Shown here piece after piece: positions 11,640 through 23,302 of a DNA stretch of 64,000 nt. Made by a program: the position numbers and the translations under genes. The DNA is from Helianthus annuus (taxonomy: Eukaryota; Streptophyta; Magnoliopsida; Asterales; Asteraceae): positions 144,677,472 through 144,741,471 of the forward strand of contig NC_035433.2 in the NCBI RefSeq assembly GCF_002127325.2, in the 5' to 3' direction. Numbering within the stretch: position 1 is the first letter of the stretch; each line of letters starts with the position of its first letter. The notes under the pieces are model-generated. The model did no database searches. It was not told the origin of the DNA and saw only the letters and a program-made list of their open reading frames with translations.

Positions 11640-11975
11640 TTTTATATAATGGAACACGAGCTACTCAAGCTCAGCTCGAAAAAAAAACTCGAATGAGCCG
11701 GGCTTAAACGAGCTTGAGCCCGAACCCGAACCTAAAAAACAAGCTCGTAATAAATGAGACCGAGCTTCACTTATCGAGCTCGAGCCGGCTCATGAGACTA
11801 AAACGAGCATACTGTTTTATGTATTTTTCTATATGTATATAATTATTAATATTTAAGGTTAACTCCGCTCGTTTGCACCCCTACAAAAAAAGTTAATCGA
11901 GCCGAGCTCGAGCTTTAAAAAGTTAAATGAGCTCGAACCTAGTCGAGCTTAGGATCGACTCCACTCGTTTGCACC
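11640..11975. repeat. AGCTCGAGC-rich inverted repeat fragments
   Basis: Several GAGCTCGAGC-like palindromic words and the repeated phrase CTCGTTTGCACCCCTA (two occurrences near 11866-11881 and 11964-11979) mark a compound repeat with internal inversions. It is related to the fragments at 9510-9590 and 10980-11110. Confidence 0.5.
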
Positions 11976-11999
11976 CCTACACAAAATAAACCCAATTTT

Positions 12000-13860
12000 A
12001 AATCGGTGTCACAACAATATCGAATCAAACTAAAAAAATATAGATAATATGGAATCATTTGTTTCACAATATCAAATCAAAACAAAACTTAAAAGATATG
12101 AGGCATCATTTGTTCCGAAATAAAAGAAACACAATTACACAATATTATTTAATTTGGGAAACAACATCTTTACATAATTCACTTGCTTCATCCTATGGAG
12201 AAACTCTTGCAACAAATAACCATCGGGATGTCAATCCCCTCTATTTTTGCGTTCCTTTCCAATTATTCAAACCCCATTACGCGCCAGTTACTCCCTCACA
12301 AAACCCTCTGCTCTGACTCCCCTATTTGCGTGCTCTTGAAGTCGTGCAAAGAAGTTTTGAACCAAGACTCACTCAGTCGATCGAGATTTGCAGAAGATTA
12401 GGTATCAATTGAACTTTTTTCCATATAATAAACATACTCAACCAGTAATAGATGATATGATATCTGAATATGTTTACTTATGCACTGAATATGATTATGT
12501 GGTTGAATTGTTGGCTTTCCGTTGTCGAGGATTTAGGTTTTTAACTACAGAACTGATAGCTTCCCACCAATTCGGGGTTAGGATTTTTTTATTCAATTTT
12601 GCATTTAGGTTTCTTACTAATGAATTGATAACTTTCATGTTCAAGCATTTTGTTTAATTTAAATACAAACATGTTGTCCATAGTTTTAATAAAGTTAGTT
12701 TTAAAGGTTATTTTTTTAAAGAAAAAAGGCCTATTTAGTACTACACATTTGATCTTTTTATTATTGTCTAATAATATGCAGTTGATTTGTTTGTGTTTTG
12801 GTTCAAAGCACTGGTTGTGTAATGTATATCGGCAAATCAGTTGGTGGCCGAGGGAAGTGCATCAGCTAGAATGCCAACAAAGAACCGTAGATGCAAGTCT
12901 AAAGACATTACAACTACCGGTATATATCATAACGTTTGATAATTAAGCAATATTGCCGCTAAAGTTAGGAGATTGGATTTCAAATTGCAGGTCTTGAGTT
13001 CGATGCCAGTCCTGGACCACTTTTGATTTTTTTTCTTTTTAATTTAAATTCCAACTTAATTTGAAAAACAATGTAGGGATCCATTCCAAGACATGTTTGA
13101 ATTAGAGAATTCGGTAAACAACGGATTAAAGTGGGTTGGTTTTAACTTTTAACACTTTAGTTTCTAATTTATTTCTCACAGATTTGTATGTTTCTTTTGG
13201 GATAACAAGGGATTAGAGAGGGTTGGTTTTACTTATATGTGATGTAGGGGTGAGCAAAGTCCATTACCCGACCAGACCCGATGAATACCCGACCTGAATC
13301 AAGATGATTGGAATCATCTATGCGACTATTGGGAGTCAGAAAAAACCCGGGTTAGTATGTTGATTTTATTTACAAATCATAATTTATATTCACTAATTAT
13401 GTTCTTATTTTTTCGGGTTCTGACATGTATGTTGAGTTTTAATTTTGTAGAAATATAGTGATCAAATGGAACTTAACAGAAGAAACCAAGTAATTATAAG
13501 CAGGGGGCTCTCGGTCGATAGCCAATCATGCATCCAAAATTGTAAGTTTACGCTTTTCAACCAGATTTTGAGAGCACGATATCTACAAATGATGCTGGTG
13601 AAGATGATGGTTTGAATGGACTACACAACGAAAGTGACAACACTATCTAGGCAGTTAGTTAAGACGTTTATTAGTTTTTTTCTCTATTACTCTTCTAAAT
13701 TTCAGAATTGATGAACTGGTGCTATTTTGATTTTCATTGGCTATTGTTATGACATTAATGCTTGAGTTATAGTGAGTTTAAGAAAGCTAGAATCATATTG
13801 ACGAATAATATTAATGTTGTGTGAATGAGAATGGTTTAATATATAAAACTATAAATTCTA
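12000..13860. other. Unrecognised interior of the CACTA element
   Basis: This is the core of the element between the repeat fragments and the right subterminal array. Short open frames (the longest near 12059-12946, plus strand, under 100 codons each) show no domain I recognise. The sequence is less repetitive than its surroundings and could be captured host DNA. No splice pattern or homology could be confirmed. Confidence 0.4.
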
Positions 13861-14652
13861 TCGGGGACTACTTTTTAGTCCTAGAATATATTTGTAGCAA
13901 TTGTAAATGAATCTTTGGGACTCAACTAAAATTGTATTTGCAACTATTTTTTAGTATGTAAAGAACCATATTGAAAGTAACACATCGTATTAGAGACTAA
14001 AAGATAGTCACTAAAAAAGATATTTGGGACTAACTTAAGTGACTAATTTTCAGACCCTAAATAAACATATTGGAGACTAAAAATATTTGTTATCTTAAAC
14101 TGATTATTAGTCCCTAAAAGTACATATTAAGTACTAAAGTAACATAGTATGTGAGACTAATTTTTAGTACTTAAAAGAAGCATATCAAGGACCGAAATCA
14201 TGTGGTACTTGAGACTAATTTTTAGTCTCTAAAACATCTTATTGGATACTGATTTGACATGGAATCACGAACTTAGCAAAACTTATTAGGGACAATATAG
14301 ACATGTTTCTAGGACCGATTTTCAGTCCTTAAAGTAATACACCTGGGACTAAACTATCGTAGTATTCGAGACTAATTTTTTAGTCATAGAAGAAATGCAT
14401 CGGGGACTAAAATGACGTGGTACCGGGAGGTAAGTTTAGGACTGAATTTTTATGTATCTGAGACCGACTATTAGTCCTGTTTGGTGTCGTACAATAGGGA
14501 CAGATTTTTAGTTGTTAAAACCATTATCTAGTACTAGGTATCCAGGACTGGCTGGGGACTGGCAAATCAGTCCCCGATAACCATTAGGGACTGATTCTTA
14601 CGCATCAGATACTGATTTTTCAGTCCCTAAAAGTCATTTTTTTGTAGTGGAT

Positions 14653-15228
14653 CCGGGTGAAGCAATTCAAGTGGTTTTTGGATTGAGTTAACAGTTTTCG
14701 GTTTGTGAGGCTTTCGTTTGATATTTCCTTTTTCACATGATTCACATTTGTTGTGCTTATTGAAACTACGTAAAGGAACCCCCAACACTAAGTTGTTTTT
14801 CACTAAGTGGTTCATTTTTCGCAGATGCACATGGCCTATTCTCCTATGCCAAAGATACGATTGGTCTTCAGTCGCCTTCGAAAGTAAACATGTCACTGGA
14901 GCAGACGAGTTAACCAACGGGCACATGTCCATGACATATGTGTCCATGACATATGTGTTATTCACCCTTGGAGCCCTCATAACGATCCAATCTTCAGGAA
15001 CAGCAAATCCCGGACGCAAAACAAAGCAAGCTTTTTAGTGAACAACATTGTGTACTTGTTATCACATATTTGAGAAACCGACATCAAGTTATGCTTCAGT
15101 TCTTTAACATAGTTCACTTTATGCAGCGTAATTTTTCCATTTGACACCGAACCTTCACGAGTGATGTATCCAACCTTCTCACCGGCAAAGTTAACATAAC
15201 CACCTCGAATTTGTTTGAAATTACTCAA
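14653..15228 (-). pseudogene. Copia GAG-pre-integrase zinc region and integrase N-terminus
   Basis: Read on the minus strand the sequence runs from the protease C-terminal side (NFKQIRGGYVNFAG, KELKHNLMSVSQICD) to the zinc-binding pre-integrase motif LWHRRIGHVHLRKMNHLVKN...CESCEKGN (an H-x3-H...C-x2-C pattern with RRIGH) and ends LLHPDP at the CACTA target site. A frame change lies near 15.0 kb, where the frames at 14977-15228 and 14627-15019 overlap. Tandem repeats of YVMDT add a small local duplication around 14930. Confidence 0.88.
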
Positions 15229-15306
15229 TAACTCTTTATTTCCTGTTATGTGTCTGGAACAGCCACTATCGATATACCAAATATAGATAGCCCTCTTCAG
15301 CTGCTC
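15229..15306 (-). pseudogene. Copia aspartic protease active-site segment
   Basis: The minus-strand translation across this short interval gives YIWYIDSGCSRHITGNKELL, the D-S-G active-site block of copia proteases, in frame with NFKQIRGG downstream. A TAG stop sits just upstream between GGV and EQLKRA, separating it from the gag-side frame at 15307-16083. Confidence 0.82.
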
Positions 15307-16083
15307 CTACACTCCCCAACAAGAAAATTTAGTTAGAATGTGGGACCCAAGCATGATGGTCTTGGGTCGTCCTGATTTGTCAACATAAGGAAACTCTTTG
15401 AAATAACCATCATCGCCTCTGTGTCCTCCATTTCCATTTCGGAAATTGTTGGAATCACTCCCCACAAATTGTGGATTATACGGAGTTGACGATCTGTTGG
15501 TATAACCAGAGTTTCCATAACCTCGACTTCCATAGTTTTGGTAACCATAATTTTGATTCCTGGGTGGCTCAAAATTCCTAGCAAATCTAGGAGCATCATC
15601 GTGTCTTGAGAATGATATTGGATGATTATCCGAATGCTGTCTTTGATTTGAAAATCGGGGGGGGGGTGAGGCATTTCGATCATTCACGAATCTGTTCTGT
15701 GCATGAGGTCTAACATAGTTGTTGTTCGAACCTCCAGAACGTTGGTCATTCTCATGTGTCTGGAAAGTAACGTGATTTTGTCGTCTGTGAGGGGTTTTCT
15801 CACAAGTATCATGTATTTGAGATAAAATTTCCGATCCTTCACCACGATTAATAACAACTGGTTTCTCCCCATGATCCTGATTTTGTTGTGATTTAACATT
15901 TGTTTTGAGAACCAGTTTTACTTCTTGTTTAATCACTTTGTTTTTCTCAACCTTCTGATTTTTACCATTTTTCTTTTCAATATTAACTGTTTCATTTTGC
16001 GGTTTTTTGACAAAAGGTTTATTCTGATCAGGATCAACATGGGATTTACCCTTGTCATCTGGACAATCTACTGCTAAGTTCAC
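15307..16083 (-). pseudogene. Copia gag C-terminal extension
   Basis: This is a hydrophilic low-complexity frame: a lysine-rich segment (KKPQNETVNIEKKNGKNQK), then an Asn/Arg/Gly/Tyr-rich segment (GYQNYGSRGYGNSGY). It lies between the CCHC-bearing gag and the protease, as in the long gag of Sireviruses. It shows no catalytic motif. A stop separates it from the upstream piece (16218-16634). Confidence 0.65.
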
Positions 16084-16217
16084 TTATAACATTTGCGAAC
16101 TTTTGCAGCATTCTTTAGATGTTCCTCATGACTGGTCGAAGATGATGAGGCGTTAGTGGGATTTTTCAAAATTTGGTTGACAAACTGAGAGTTTGAACCT
16201 GTTTTGATTTTCTCTTC

Positions 16218-17990
16218 CTATTTAATAAAATCTTCCCCTTTAACAAACTCAGTTTTAGGGATCTTTTTCAAATTCTTTTTAGGTTTTCCACGTGACTTTG
16301 GTTTTAACTTCGCATTTTGAACTTGATTGAAAACTTCCAAAATTTTATTGCTTATCCAATTCTCAATGTTATCAAAACTTAGCTCATTTTTCTTTGTGAC
16401 TTCGCTCACCTTCGACTGTTCTGAGTCAGAAGCCTCATCAGGCTCAGATTCTGACTCACTTTTCGGTTCAACCGTCAGAGGGGTCTTTGGCACAAAATTT
16501 GCCAATCCAGGATCAATGCTTGGCATCGATGTATAATTATGGTTTACCGGTGGAGGCACTTTCTTATAACCGATGCCAAACATTTCTTCCTTAGATTCTT
16601 TGAGACGTTGGCTGTTAATACAGAAATTCATCACTTCAGATGAATCCCCAAACTTTTCAATTTCGTTGCAAATCTAAAATGAGATTATCTTTTTCCAAAA
16701 TGATTTTGTTCTTTTCCAAAACACAATTTTGGTTCATTTGAAGTTCAGATTTTAATTCCTGATTTTTAATAGTTGCCTGTGCCACAAGTCTCTCTAATTC
16801 AGAGATATCATTTTTCAGCGCTTTTATCTTAATTCGATGTTTTTTATCCGAATTAGACAAAACAGCAATGAGTTCTCTGGATTTTTCTAAATCTGCAATC
16901 AAATTTGTGTTGTGAAGTGCATATCTGTTAATCTTTGTGATGAACTCTACACATCTTGCACACCGCTTATCTACAGAAGTTGATTTTACCTCAATGCTAG
17001 CCATGAATACACATGCTTTATTTCTTATGGAGTCTTCTTCCAACCTTTTAGCTTCTGCATCTGCAAATTGCTGCATTTCGGCTGTGGAGATCAAACATTC
17101 ACCTTTTTCTCCATCTTCTGTTTTGTTCAACTTTTCAGCAGACTCTTCATTCAGGTTTTCTTCATTCTCAATGACATTACCCGAATCCAACTCTTCACCA
17201 AAAACCTCGGCTACAACTGCAATTTCCTCAATGCTAGCCTCTTCGATAACCTCTTCACACACTTCTTCGTCGCCAATTTCAGCCATAAAGGTTTGTGACA
17301 CAATAGCTCCTGAAATGTCTTCCAATGCACAACCCCAGTCGTAAGGCTCAGTCACATTTTGTAGAGGTTGAGCCACCATAACATTGTTTGTCGAAGGTGT
17401 AAGAATTTCAGAACCACTTGGATGAGCACTTAAGTTTGAAGTAGTTGATGCATTGTTGTGAGGTCTTGAGTTGTTTCCTTGAGAGTTGCTTTCTCTGTTA
17501 GATCTTTCCATCTTCGGCTTCCGACAATCACGTGCGAAATGCCCGTAGATGCCGCAGTTGTAACATTTCACCTTTGACATGTCGACTCCCATTCGATTCT
17601 TCGTCTGACCTCCTATGAACTTCCTACCCGTTCTTAACAGAAATTTCTTCGCTCTACGGACTAAGAGTGCAATATTGAGTTGTAGATCAAGTTCTTTCAT
17701 TTCGTCTTCGTCTATCTAGTCAAAGTCCTCATCGAGACTTGATGGTTCAACGAGCTTTCCAAGACAGAAGTTCTCGTAGGCAGTCATGAAGGATGCCAAA
17801 AGGCTCATGTTTTCTTCTATCAACTTTAAGCAGCTTGCATCTAACTTTGGAATGTTCAAGTTTGTCGCTTGAGATTTCTAAGCTCCACTAGAAGAGTACA
17901 TTCCTTGATTGGAATTTGTTGTTCCAATTGAACTGACATTGTTGCTTATAAAGGCGTGTTCACTTGCAGGAACTTCATTCTTGTAATATC
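16218..17990 (-). pseudogene. Copia gag with CCHC zinc knuckle
   Basis: The main frame (16657-17700) carries the zinc knuckle CYNCGIYGHFARDC near its start, an acidic middle (EEVIEEASIEEIAVVAEV) and a long coiled-coil-like stretch (IKALKNDISELERLVAQ, LDLQRN). It continues after a frame break into 16218-16634. Upstream, 17701-17990 still translates as gag-like sequence (SCLKLIEENMSLLASF) with stops, until the sequence changes to gypsy. Gag packages element RNA into virus-like particles. The N-terminal half is missing. Confidence 0.85.
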
Positions 17991-18098
17991 TTGAACAAGT
18001 GGGGGTACTTAAAATATTACTAGAAGTGGGGGTACATATAGCTTATTTTTATGTTCCGGCCTTGCTTCTAGTAATATCTTGAACAAGTGGGGGTACTT
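17983..18098. repeat. Direct repeats at the copia/gypsy junction
   Basis: A 28-base word (17983-18010) recurs exactly at 18071-18098, and a shorter relative containing AGTGGGGGTAC lies between at about 18025-18036. The right-hand copy is ordinary gypsy pol sequence (encoding [11 protein letters not shown]); the left copies are extra and abut the truncated copia gag. This resembles filler made by template switching during end joining. Confidence 0.8.
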
Positions 18099-18392
18099 TT
18101 CTTTAAACTGGTCTTCACATTCCCACGTGTACTCGGGTCTGTGCTTAGAGTTCCAACATACTTTGACAAGCTTGACACTGCTCATCCTGGTCTTGTTGAC
18201 TTTCCCGTCTGTAACCTCAACGGGTTGTTCTGTGAATCGGAGGGTGTCATCAATATGCACTTCATCCGCAGGGATTATCACGTTTTCTTGTGTTGGACTC
18301 TTCTTGAGGTTGGATACATGGAACGTATCATGTACTCCATTAAGTTCTTCCGGTAATTCCAACTTGTATGCCACGGTACCAATTCTTTCCAA
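18009..18392 (-). pseudogene. Gypsy integrase C-terminus with chromodomain-like end
   Basis: The frame starts in the integrase C-terminal module ([28 protein letters not shown]), passes [24 protein letters not shown] and ends [21 protein letters not shown], matching the W-E-x(n)-YPxLF end of chromovirus chromodomain-like tails. This domain is thought to guide integration into chromatin. The last dozen or so codons ([12 protein letters not shown]) are generated by the junction repeats, not by the original element. Confidence 0.87.
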
Positions 18393-18458
18393 AATCTTGA
18401 ATGGTCCGATGTATCGGGGATTCAGCTTCCCACGTTTTCCGAATCTTACTACGCCCTT

Positions 18459-19690
18459 CTAAGGTGAGACCTTCAACAAAACTTTGTCTCCCACCTCGAA
18501 TTCTAATGGTTTTCGTCTTCGATCAACATAGCTCTTTTGTTGATCTCGAGCCGCCTTAATGCACTCTTGGATCTGCATAATCTTGTCGGTTGTCTCTTGT
18601 ACAAGTTCAGGACCAACCATGCGTTTGTCTCCAACGTCTGCCCAACATAAAGGTGATCGGCACTTGCGGCCATACAGAGCTTCGAACGGTGCGGCTTTTA
18701 TACCTGTATGATAACTGTTATTGTAGGAAAACTCAACTAAAGGTAGATGAGTATCCCAGCTGCCGCCTAGGTCCATGACACAAGCGCGAAGCATATCTTC
18801 TAATGTTTGTATGGTTCGTTCGCTCTAGCCGTCTGTTTGAGGATGGAATGTCGTGCTTAGATCTAGCTGAGATCCAAAGGCTTCCTGAAAGGATTGCCAT
18901 ATTCTTGAGACAAAGCGTCCATCTCTGTCTGAAATGATTGAGATAGGCACTCCATGACGTGCCACAATTTCTTTTAAGTATATTTCAGCAAGCTTTCCCG
19001 TGCTATCCTTCTCTCGGATTGGTAGGAAATGCGCAGATTTCGTTAATTGATCAACTATCACCCATATCATAGCATGCCCTCTAGGGGTCTTTGGTAATTT
19101 TGTTATGAAGTCCATCGAGATTTGCTCCCACTTCCACATGGGAATCTCTGGTTGTTGTAGTAGGCCAGACGGTTTCCGAAATTCAGTCTTAACCTTAGCA
19201 CAGGTTAGGCACTTTCCAACATATATAGCAACATCGCTCTTGAGTCTCGGCCACCAATAGTATCTTTTAAGTCTTTATATATTTTGTCTGATCCTGGATG
19301 GATCGAGTATCTCGATTTGTGTGCTTCGTCAAGGATGACTTCTCGAACACCGCCATAGAGCGGAACCCAAATACGCTTCTCAAGGTATAAGGTTCCCTCT
19401 TTGTTTGGCACCATATATTTCAACATACCCCGGAGGTATTCAGCTTTATGGTTTTCTCCCTTGAGAGCTTCTTGTCGTGCATCACGAATGCGTGTAGTGA
19501 GGTTCGTTCGAATAGTCATTTCCGATGCTCGAACCCTTAGGGTCTTAACCCTTTCTTTTCGGCTCAACGCGTCCGCTACAACGTTTGCCTTTCCAGGATG
19601 GTACTTAATCTCATAGTCATAATCGTTTAGTAGCTCGACCCATCGTCGCTGACGCATGTTTAATTCCTTTTGATCAAATATGTGTTGCAA
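18459..19690 (-). pseudogene. Gypsy integrase, zinc and catalytic domains
   Basis: The frame at 19205-19690 begins with the end of RNase H ([23 protein letters not shown]) and runs to the integrase zinc domain ([21 protein letters not shown]), where a frameshift occurs. At 18825-19139 the core shows [11 protein letters not shown] (first D), [11 protein letters not shown] (second D) and FHPQTDG, then a stop codon in place of Q, followed at 18794 by the next stretch ([29 protein letters not shown]). The catalytic glutamate lies in [10 protein letters not shown] between the two frames. All three catalytic residues are visible, but the gene is broken. Confidence 0.9.
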
Positions 19691-19717
19691 GCTTTTGTGA
19701 TCTGTGAAGATCGTACA

Positions 19718-21110
19718 TCAAGTACCATATAAATAATGTCGCCAGATCTTCAAGGCGAATACAATTGTGCCCAGCTCCAGATCGTGAGTGGTATAGTTCC
19801 TTTCATGCACCTTCAATTGTCTCGAAGCGTAAGCGATGACTTTTTGGTGCTGCATAAGCACACAACCCAAACCTTGTCGTGAAGCGTCGCAGTATACTAC
19901 GAAGTCTTCAGTGCCTTCGGGCAAGGATAGTATCGGTGCATCGCATAGCTTATTTTTGAGCAGTTGGAAGGCTTCTTCCTGCTAGTCACCCCAGTCGTAC
20001 TTCTTGTCTTTCTGCGTAAGGGTCGTTAGCGGTTGAGATATCTTTGAGAAATTCTCGATGAATCGTCGGTAATAGCCCGCTAAGCCCAAAAATTGTCAAA
20101 CTTCGGTTGGGGTTTTGGGGGCTTCCCAATTCTTTATTGCCTCTATCTTGGATGGGTCTACATGAGTGCCCTTCTCATTCACAACGTGACCAAGGAACTG
20201 TACTTCGCGAATCCAGAATTCGCACTTTGAAAACCTTGCATAAAGTTTTTCTTTCTTCAGTAGTTCCAAAATGGTTCTGAGATGTTGCTCGTGTTCTTCT
20301 TTCGTTCACGAGTAAATCAGGATATCATCGATAAATACAATCACGAATTTATCGAGATATGGTTTGCATACGCGGTTCATTAGATCCATAAATACCGCTG
20401 GCGCGTTCGTCAGTCCGAATGGCATCACAAGAAACTCGTAATGCCCATAGCGTGTTCTGAATGCAGTCTTTGGTACGCTTTCCTCTTGGATTCTTAACTG
20501 ATGGTATCCAGATCGAAGATCGATCTTGGAATAGTAGCTTGATCCTTGCAACTGATCAAAATAAGTCAACAATCCTCGGTAGCGGGTACCGATTCTTGAT
20601 AGTGAGCTTGTTTAGTTCTCTGTAATCGATACACATCCGCAGTGTTCCATTCTTTTTCTTTACGAACAATACTGGAGCTCCCCAGGGCGAGAAGCTTGGC
20701 CTTATGAATCCTTTATCCAACAACTCCTGGAGTTGTGTAGATAATTCCTGCATTTCGGATGGTGCAAGCCGATAGGGAGCCTTGGCTATAGGAGCGGCTC
20801 CTGGAACCAAGTCTATACGGAATTCGACTTGTCGTTGCGGAGGTAGTCCTGGCAGATCCTCTGGAAAAACATCAGGGAATTCCTTCACCACAGGAATGTC
20901 TTCGAGTTTCGGCTCCTCACCCTTCTTGTCCACAACGCATCCTTTCCTTAAGCACTTCTGTGCCTTCATACAACTGATGATTCGCAGAGGCACGTCTCGT
21001 TTTTCTCCATGCACGATGAGCGTTTCACCATTCGCCAAAGGGATGCGAATGATTTTCCCATAACAAATAACTTCAGCTTTGTTCTTCGACAACCAGTCCA
21101 TTCCGACCAC
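19718..21110 (-). pseudogene. Gypsy reverse transcriptase and RNase H
   Basis: RT blocks in order: [67 protein letters not shown] (20556-21110), then after a frameshift [41 protein letters not shown] and the catalytic [10 protein letters not shown] (20306-20572). A stop follows at once. About 370 bases with stops lead to RNase H at 19718-19924 ([28 protein letters not shown]), which keeps its first acidic residue. The upstream end ([16 protein letters not shown]) is the protease-RT linker. Confidence 0.92.
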
Positions 21111-21125
21111 TACATCGAAGCTACC

Positions 21126-22597
21126 CTATTGAATAGGTAAGAGGTCGATGCTAAAATTTCGTTCACCAAGTTCTAGTGAGCAGCCTCTAACAACTTCGCC
21201 TGATTCAACGAGTTTACCATTGGCTAGTTCTATGGAATAAGGAATGTCCAATCTACTAGACTCTATCCCAAGCATACGTTTAAATTCCACAGACATGAAA
21301 CTATAATCGGCACCAGTGTCAAATAATATGGATGCAAAGCGATCGTTAACGAGAAACGTACCGGTGACCACATTAGGGTCCTCGCGTGCGTTCTTTGCTC
21401 CAATCACAAATGCCCGAGCCTGAGCATTGTTTCCTTTTGTGCAGTCTTTCATGAAACGCTCGTTGCTTCCACAACTGAAGCATCCTTGGTTTTGCCCCTT
21501 TCCGTTGCCATTCCTGTTACCAGCACCATTTCCATTACAGTTCTTTCCTTTTCCCCAACAATCCTCAGTGTGGTGACCCAGCTTTCCATACTTGTCGTAT
21601 TTTGGAATGCGACAAAACCCTTCATGATGACGCTTGCAATTGTTGCAAGTGGGCAGAGTGCCCAGGTACCTTTTGGTAGGAGCGTCATTCATAGTTGCAA
21701 GAGTTTTCGCCTCCTGAGACGGGTTAGTGTCACGCTTCTTGTTGGAACCCTTGTTGTTGTTGCGGGTTGCTTGGTTCAGAGTCGAATGCTTTCTCTTCTT
21801 GTCACCAGACGACTCGGAATGCGTCTCGGTCTTTTCTGTTGGGTTCAACGATAACTTCTTCATTCGAACAACATCTTCAGTAAGGCTGACAGCCAGAGTT
21901 ACAGCCCCAGTGATTGTTGCAGGTTTGGCCGAAGTTACCAAGCTGCGAAATTCTGGAGCCAATCCCTAGATTTAGCGTTCAACGCGCTTAAATTCAGGTG
22001 TCACCATGTAGGGGATCACCCTCGACAAATCTGGAACCTTCGAGTGTAACCAGTAATGTCAGCACCTTCCATGGTCAAGTGCCAGAATTCAGTCTCCAAC
22101 CTTTGGAGTTCAGCACGAGAGCAATACTTCTCTCTCATTTTCTCCTTCAGCTCATCCCAAGACATGCCATACGTGGCATCATCACCCAGAGTTTGGACTT
22201 GCAAGTTCCACCAAGTTAGAGTTTCATCAACAAACAACCCAGTAGCAAAAGTGACTTGCTGATCCGTGGTACACTTGCTCATACGGATAGTGGCCTCAGT
22301 CTTCTCCGTCCAGCGTACATAAGCCACTGCACCTCCAGTGCCATCATAGTTCAGCGGTTTGTAGTTGAGAAACTGCTTGAAAGTGCAGCCTTGAGCTGCG
22401 TTTCCTCCAGATGAATCTCCATTCCCATTGCGTCTTGCATTGCTTGGTCCTCCACTATCTTCAGTACGGTTTTCCTCGTACTGGGCGATAGCTGCGGAGA
22501 TCCTTTCTTCCAGTAGGGTGTTTAGCTCTTCAACAGTTCTTGGCAGTGGGGTAGGAGGAGGTTGATCACGAGCGTTCACAGCTCTTCTTGGTGCCAT
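21126..22597 (-). pseudogene. Gypsy gag, zinc knuckle and protease
   Basis: Gag begins MAPRRAVNARDQPPPTPLPR; the upstream methionine at 22666 is in 5' leader sequence, so I favour 22597. The capsid-like part includes FLNYKPLNYDGTGGAVAYVRWTEK and WDELKEKMREKYCSRAELQRLETEFW. Near 22016-21962 a one-base frameshift and two stops break it. The second frame has zinc-finger-like C-x2-C clusters (CNNCKRHHEGFC; CFSCGSNERFMKDC) and a retropepsin site, ILFDTGADYSFMS, near 21.32 kb. The protease would process the polyprotein. This order and the DTGAD site are typical of plant gypsy elements. Confidence 0.9.
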
Positions 22598-23291
22598 GTT
22601 ACACAATAGGGTTAGACATTTGTTTGATATCGTCATACGAGACAGTAGTAGTATATATATACACATGCATATACCACATAAGTGACATCAAACAATCCGC
22701 CAAACGTATCAATTCATACAGCAACAAGCATGCATAAATAGATAAATACTGTTGTGTCATAAGATATTCACATTGGCGGTTCTTGTCTTTATACCCTAAG
22801 TCATTACTCCAAAGGAGTATTTAATAGGCTTGGGGAAAGGGTGTTCATGTTGGCCCTTTTCTTGCACTGAGGGAATCTATACGTGGCAAGACTTGCTGTG
22901 ATTTCTGTGCACTGAGTTCCATAATTATGTATGCATCCATAATTACGTAACTTCCTTGCACAGTCCGCACAGTTCGTTTCATCCTCGTATCTCTTCCTTC
23001 AGATGGGCCATTGTTTACAAACGAAGTCACGTATACCTGTGACATTCCACTTCTAGTATATATCAATTATCACACATAATTGCAAGAAATTTTTAATCAC
23101 AGACAAGTGCTGCTCCAGTGCACCCTAAGTCTCGTAGTGTCTTTTCTTGACTCTTTTGTAAACAGTTTCAGGTAGTGGATGTCGCGGAGAGTTTTATGCA
23201 ATGAAAACTTTTTGAAAAATAGTTTTCGTGCAAGGATCCTAAAGATTGTAGTCTAGACTCGAGAAGGAATCATGGTTCACTACAATCGCAA
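22598..23291 (-). other. Gypsy 5' leader between primer site and gag
   Basis: About 690 bases separate the primer binding site from the gag start. No other gene is seen. A packaging signal would be expected here but cannot be recognised by eye. Confidence 0.6.
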
Positions 23292-23302
23292 CTCTGATAC
23301 CA
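23292..23302 (-). other. Primer binding site, tRNA-iMet
   Basis: The minus strand reads TGGTATCAGAG three bases inside the LTR end, complementary to the 3' end of initiator methionine tRNA, the usual primer for plant LTR retrotransposons. It fixes the inner LTR border at 23306. Confidence 0.88.

Larger units (their letters stand above)
8848..14649. mobile_element. Non-autonomous CACTA (En/Spm-type) transposon, TSD GAT
   Basis: The 5802-base element starts CACTACAAGAAAAGTGAC and ends with the inverted counterpart GTCATTTTTTTGTAGTG, flanked by the three-base duplication GAT (8845-8847 and 14650-14652). Both subterminal regions (8870-9700 and 13860-14640) are packed with degenerate, mixed-orientation copies of GGGACTGATT and TAGTCTCTAA, like transposase-binding arrays of CACTA elements. 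No TNP1/TNP2 transposase is recognisable, so it depends on another element. The interior has simple repeats and GAGCTCGAGC-rich fragments. Removing it and one GAT restores the copia integrase frame. Confidence 0.93.
2005..17990 (-). mobile_element. Sirevirus-like Ty1/copia retrotransposon, 5' truncated and interrupted
   Basis: Read on the minus strand, domains follow copia order: gag with a CCHC knuckle (near 17.55 kb), protease (near 15.26 kb), GAG-pre-integrase and integrase (15.0-14.65 kb, continuing at 8.85-8.56 kb), reverse transcriptase (8.0-7.06 kb), RNase H (7.0-6.38 kb), a long non-coding tract, polypurine tract and 3' LTR. The long gag and long 3' tract recall Sirevirus (SIRE/Maximus) elements. 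The 5' LTR, primer site and first part of gag are missing, because the copia sequence stops near 17980 where gypsy sequence begins. A solo LTR and a CACTA element are inserted in it. Frameshifts, stops and an RNase H deletion make it inactive. Confidence 0.88.

Noticed and set aside
12059..12946. Four small plus-strand frames in the CACTA interior
   Set aside because: Short, overlapping, low complexity, without recognised domains or splice evidence. Recorded only as an unidentified interior.
12955..13020. SINE-like tRNA B-box (GAGTTCGATGCC) in the CACTA interior
   Set aside because: No matching A box at the right spacing, no A tail and no target duplication; a single short match is not enough.
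15333..15683. 116-codon and similar minus-strand frames overlapping gag
   Set aside because: Alternate-frame shadows of the Gly/Asn/Tyr-rich gag extension at 15307-16083.
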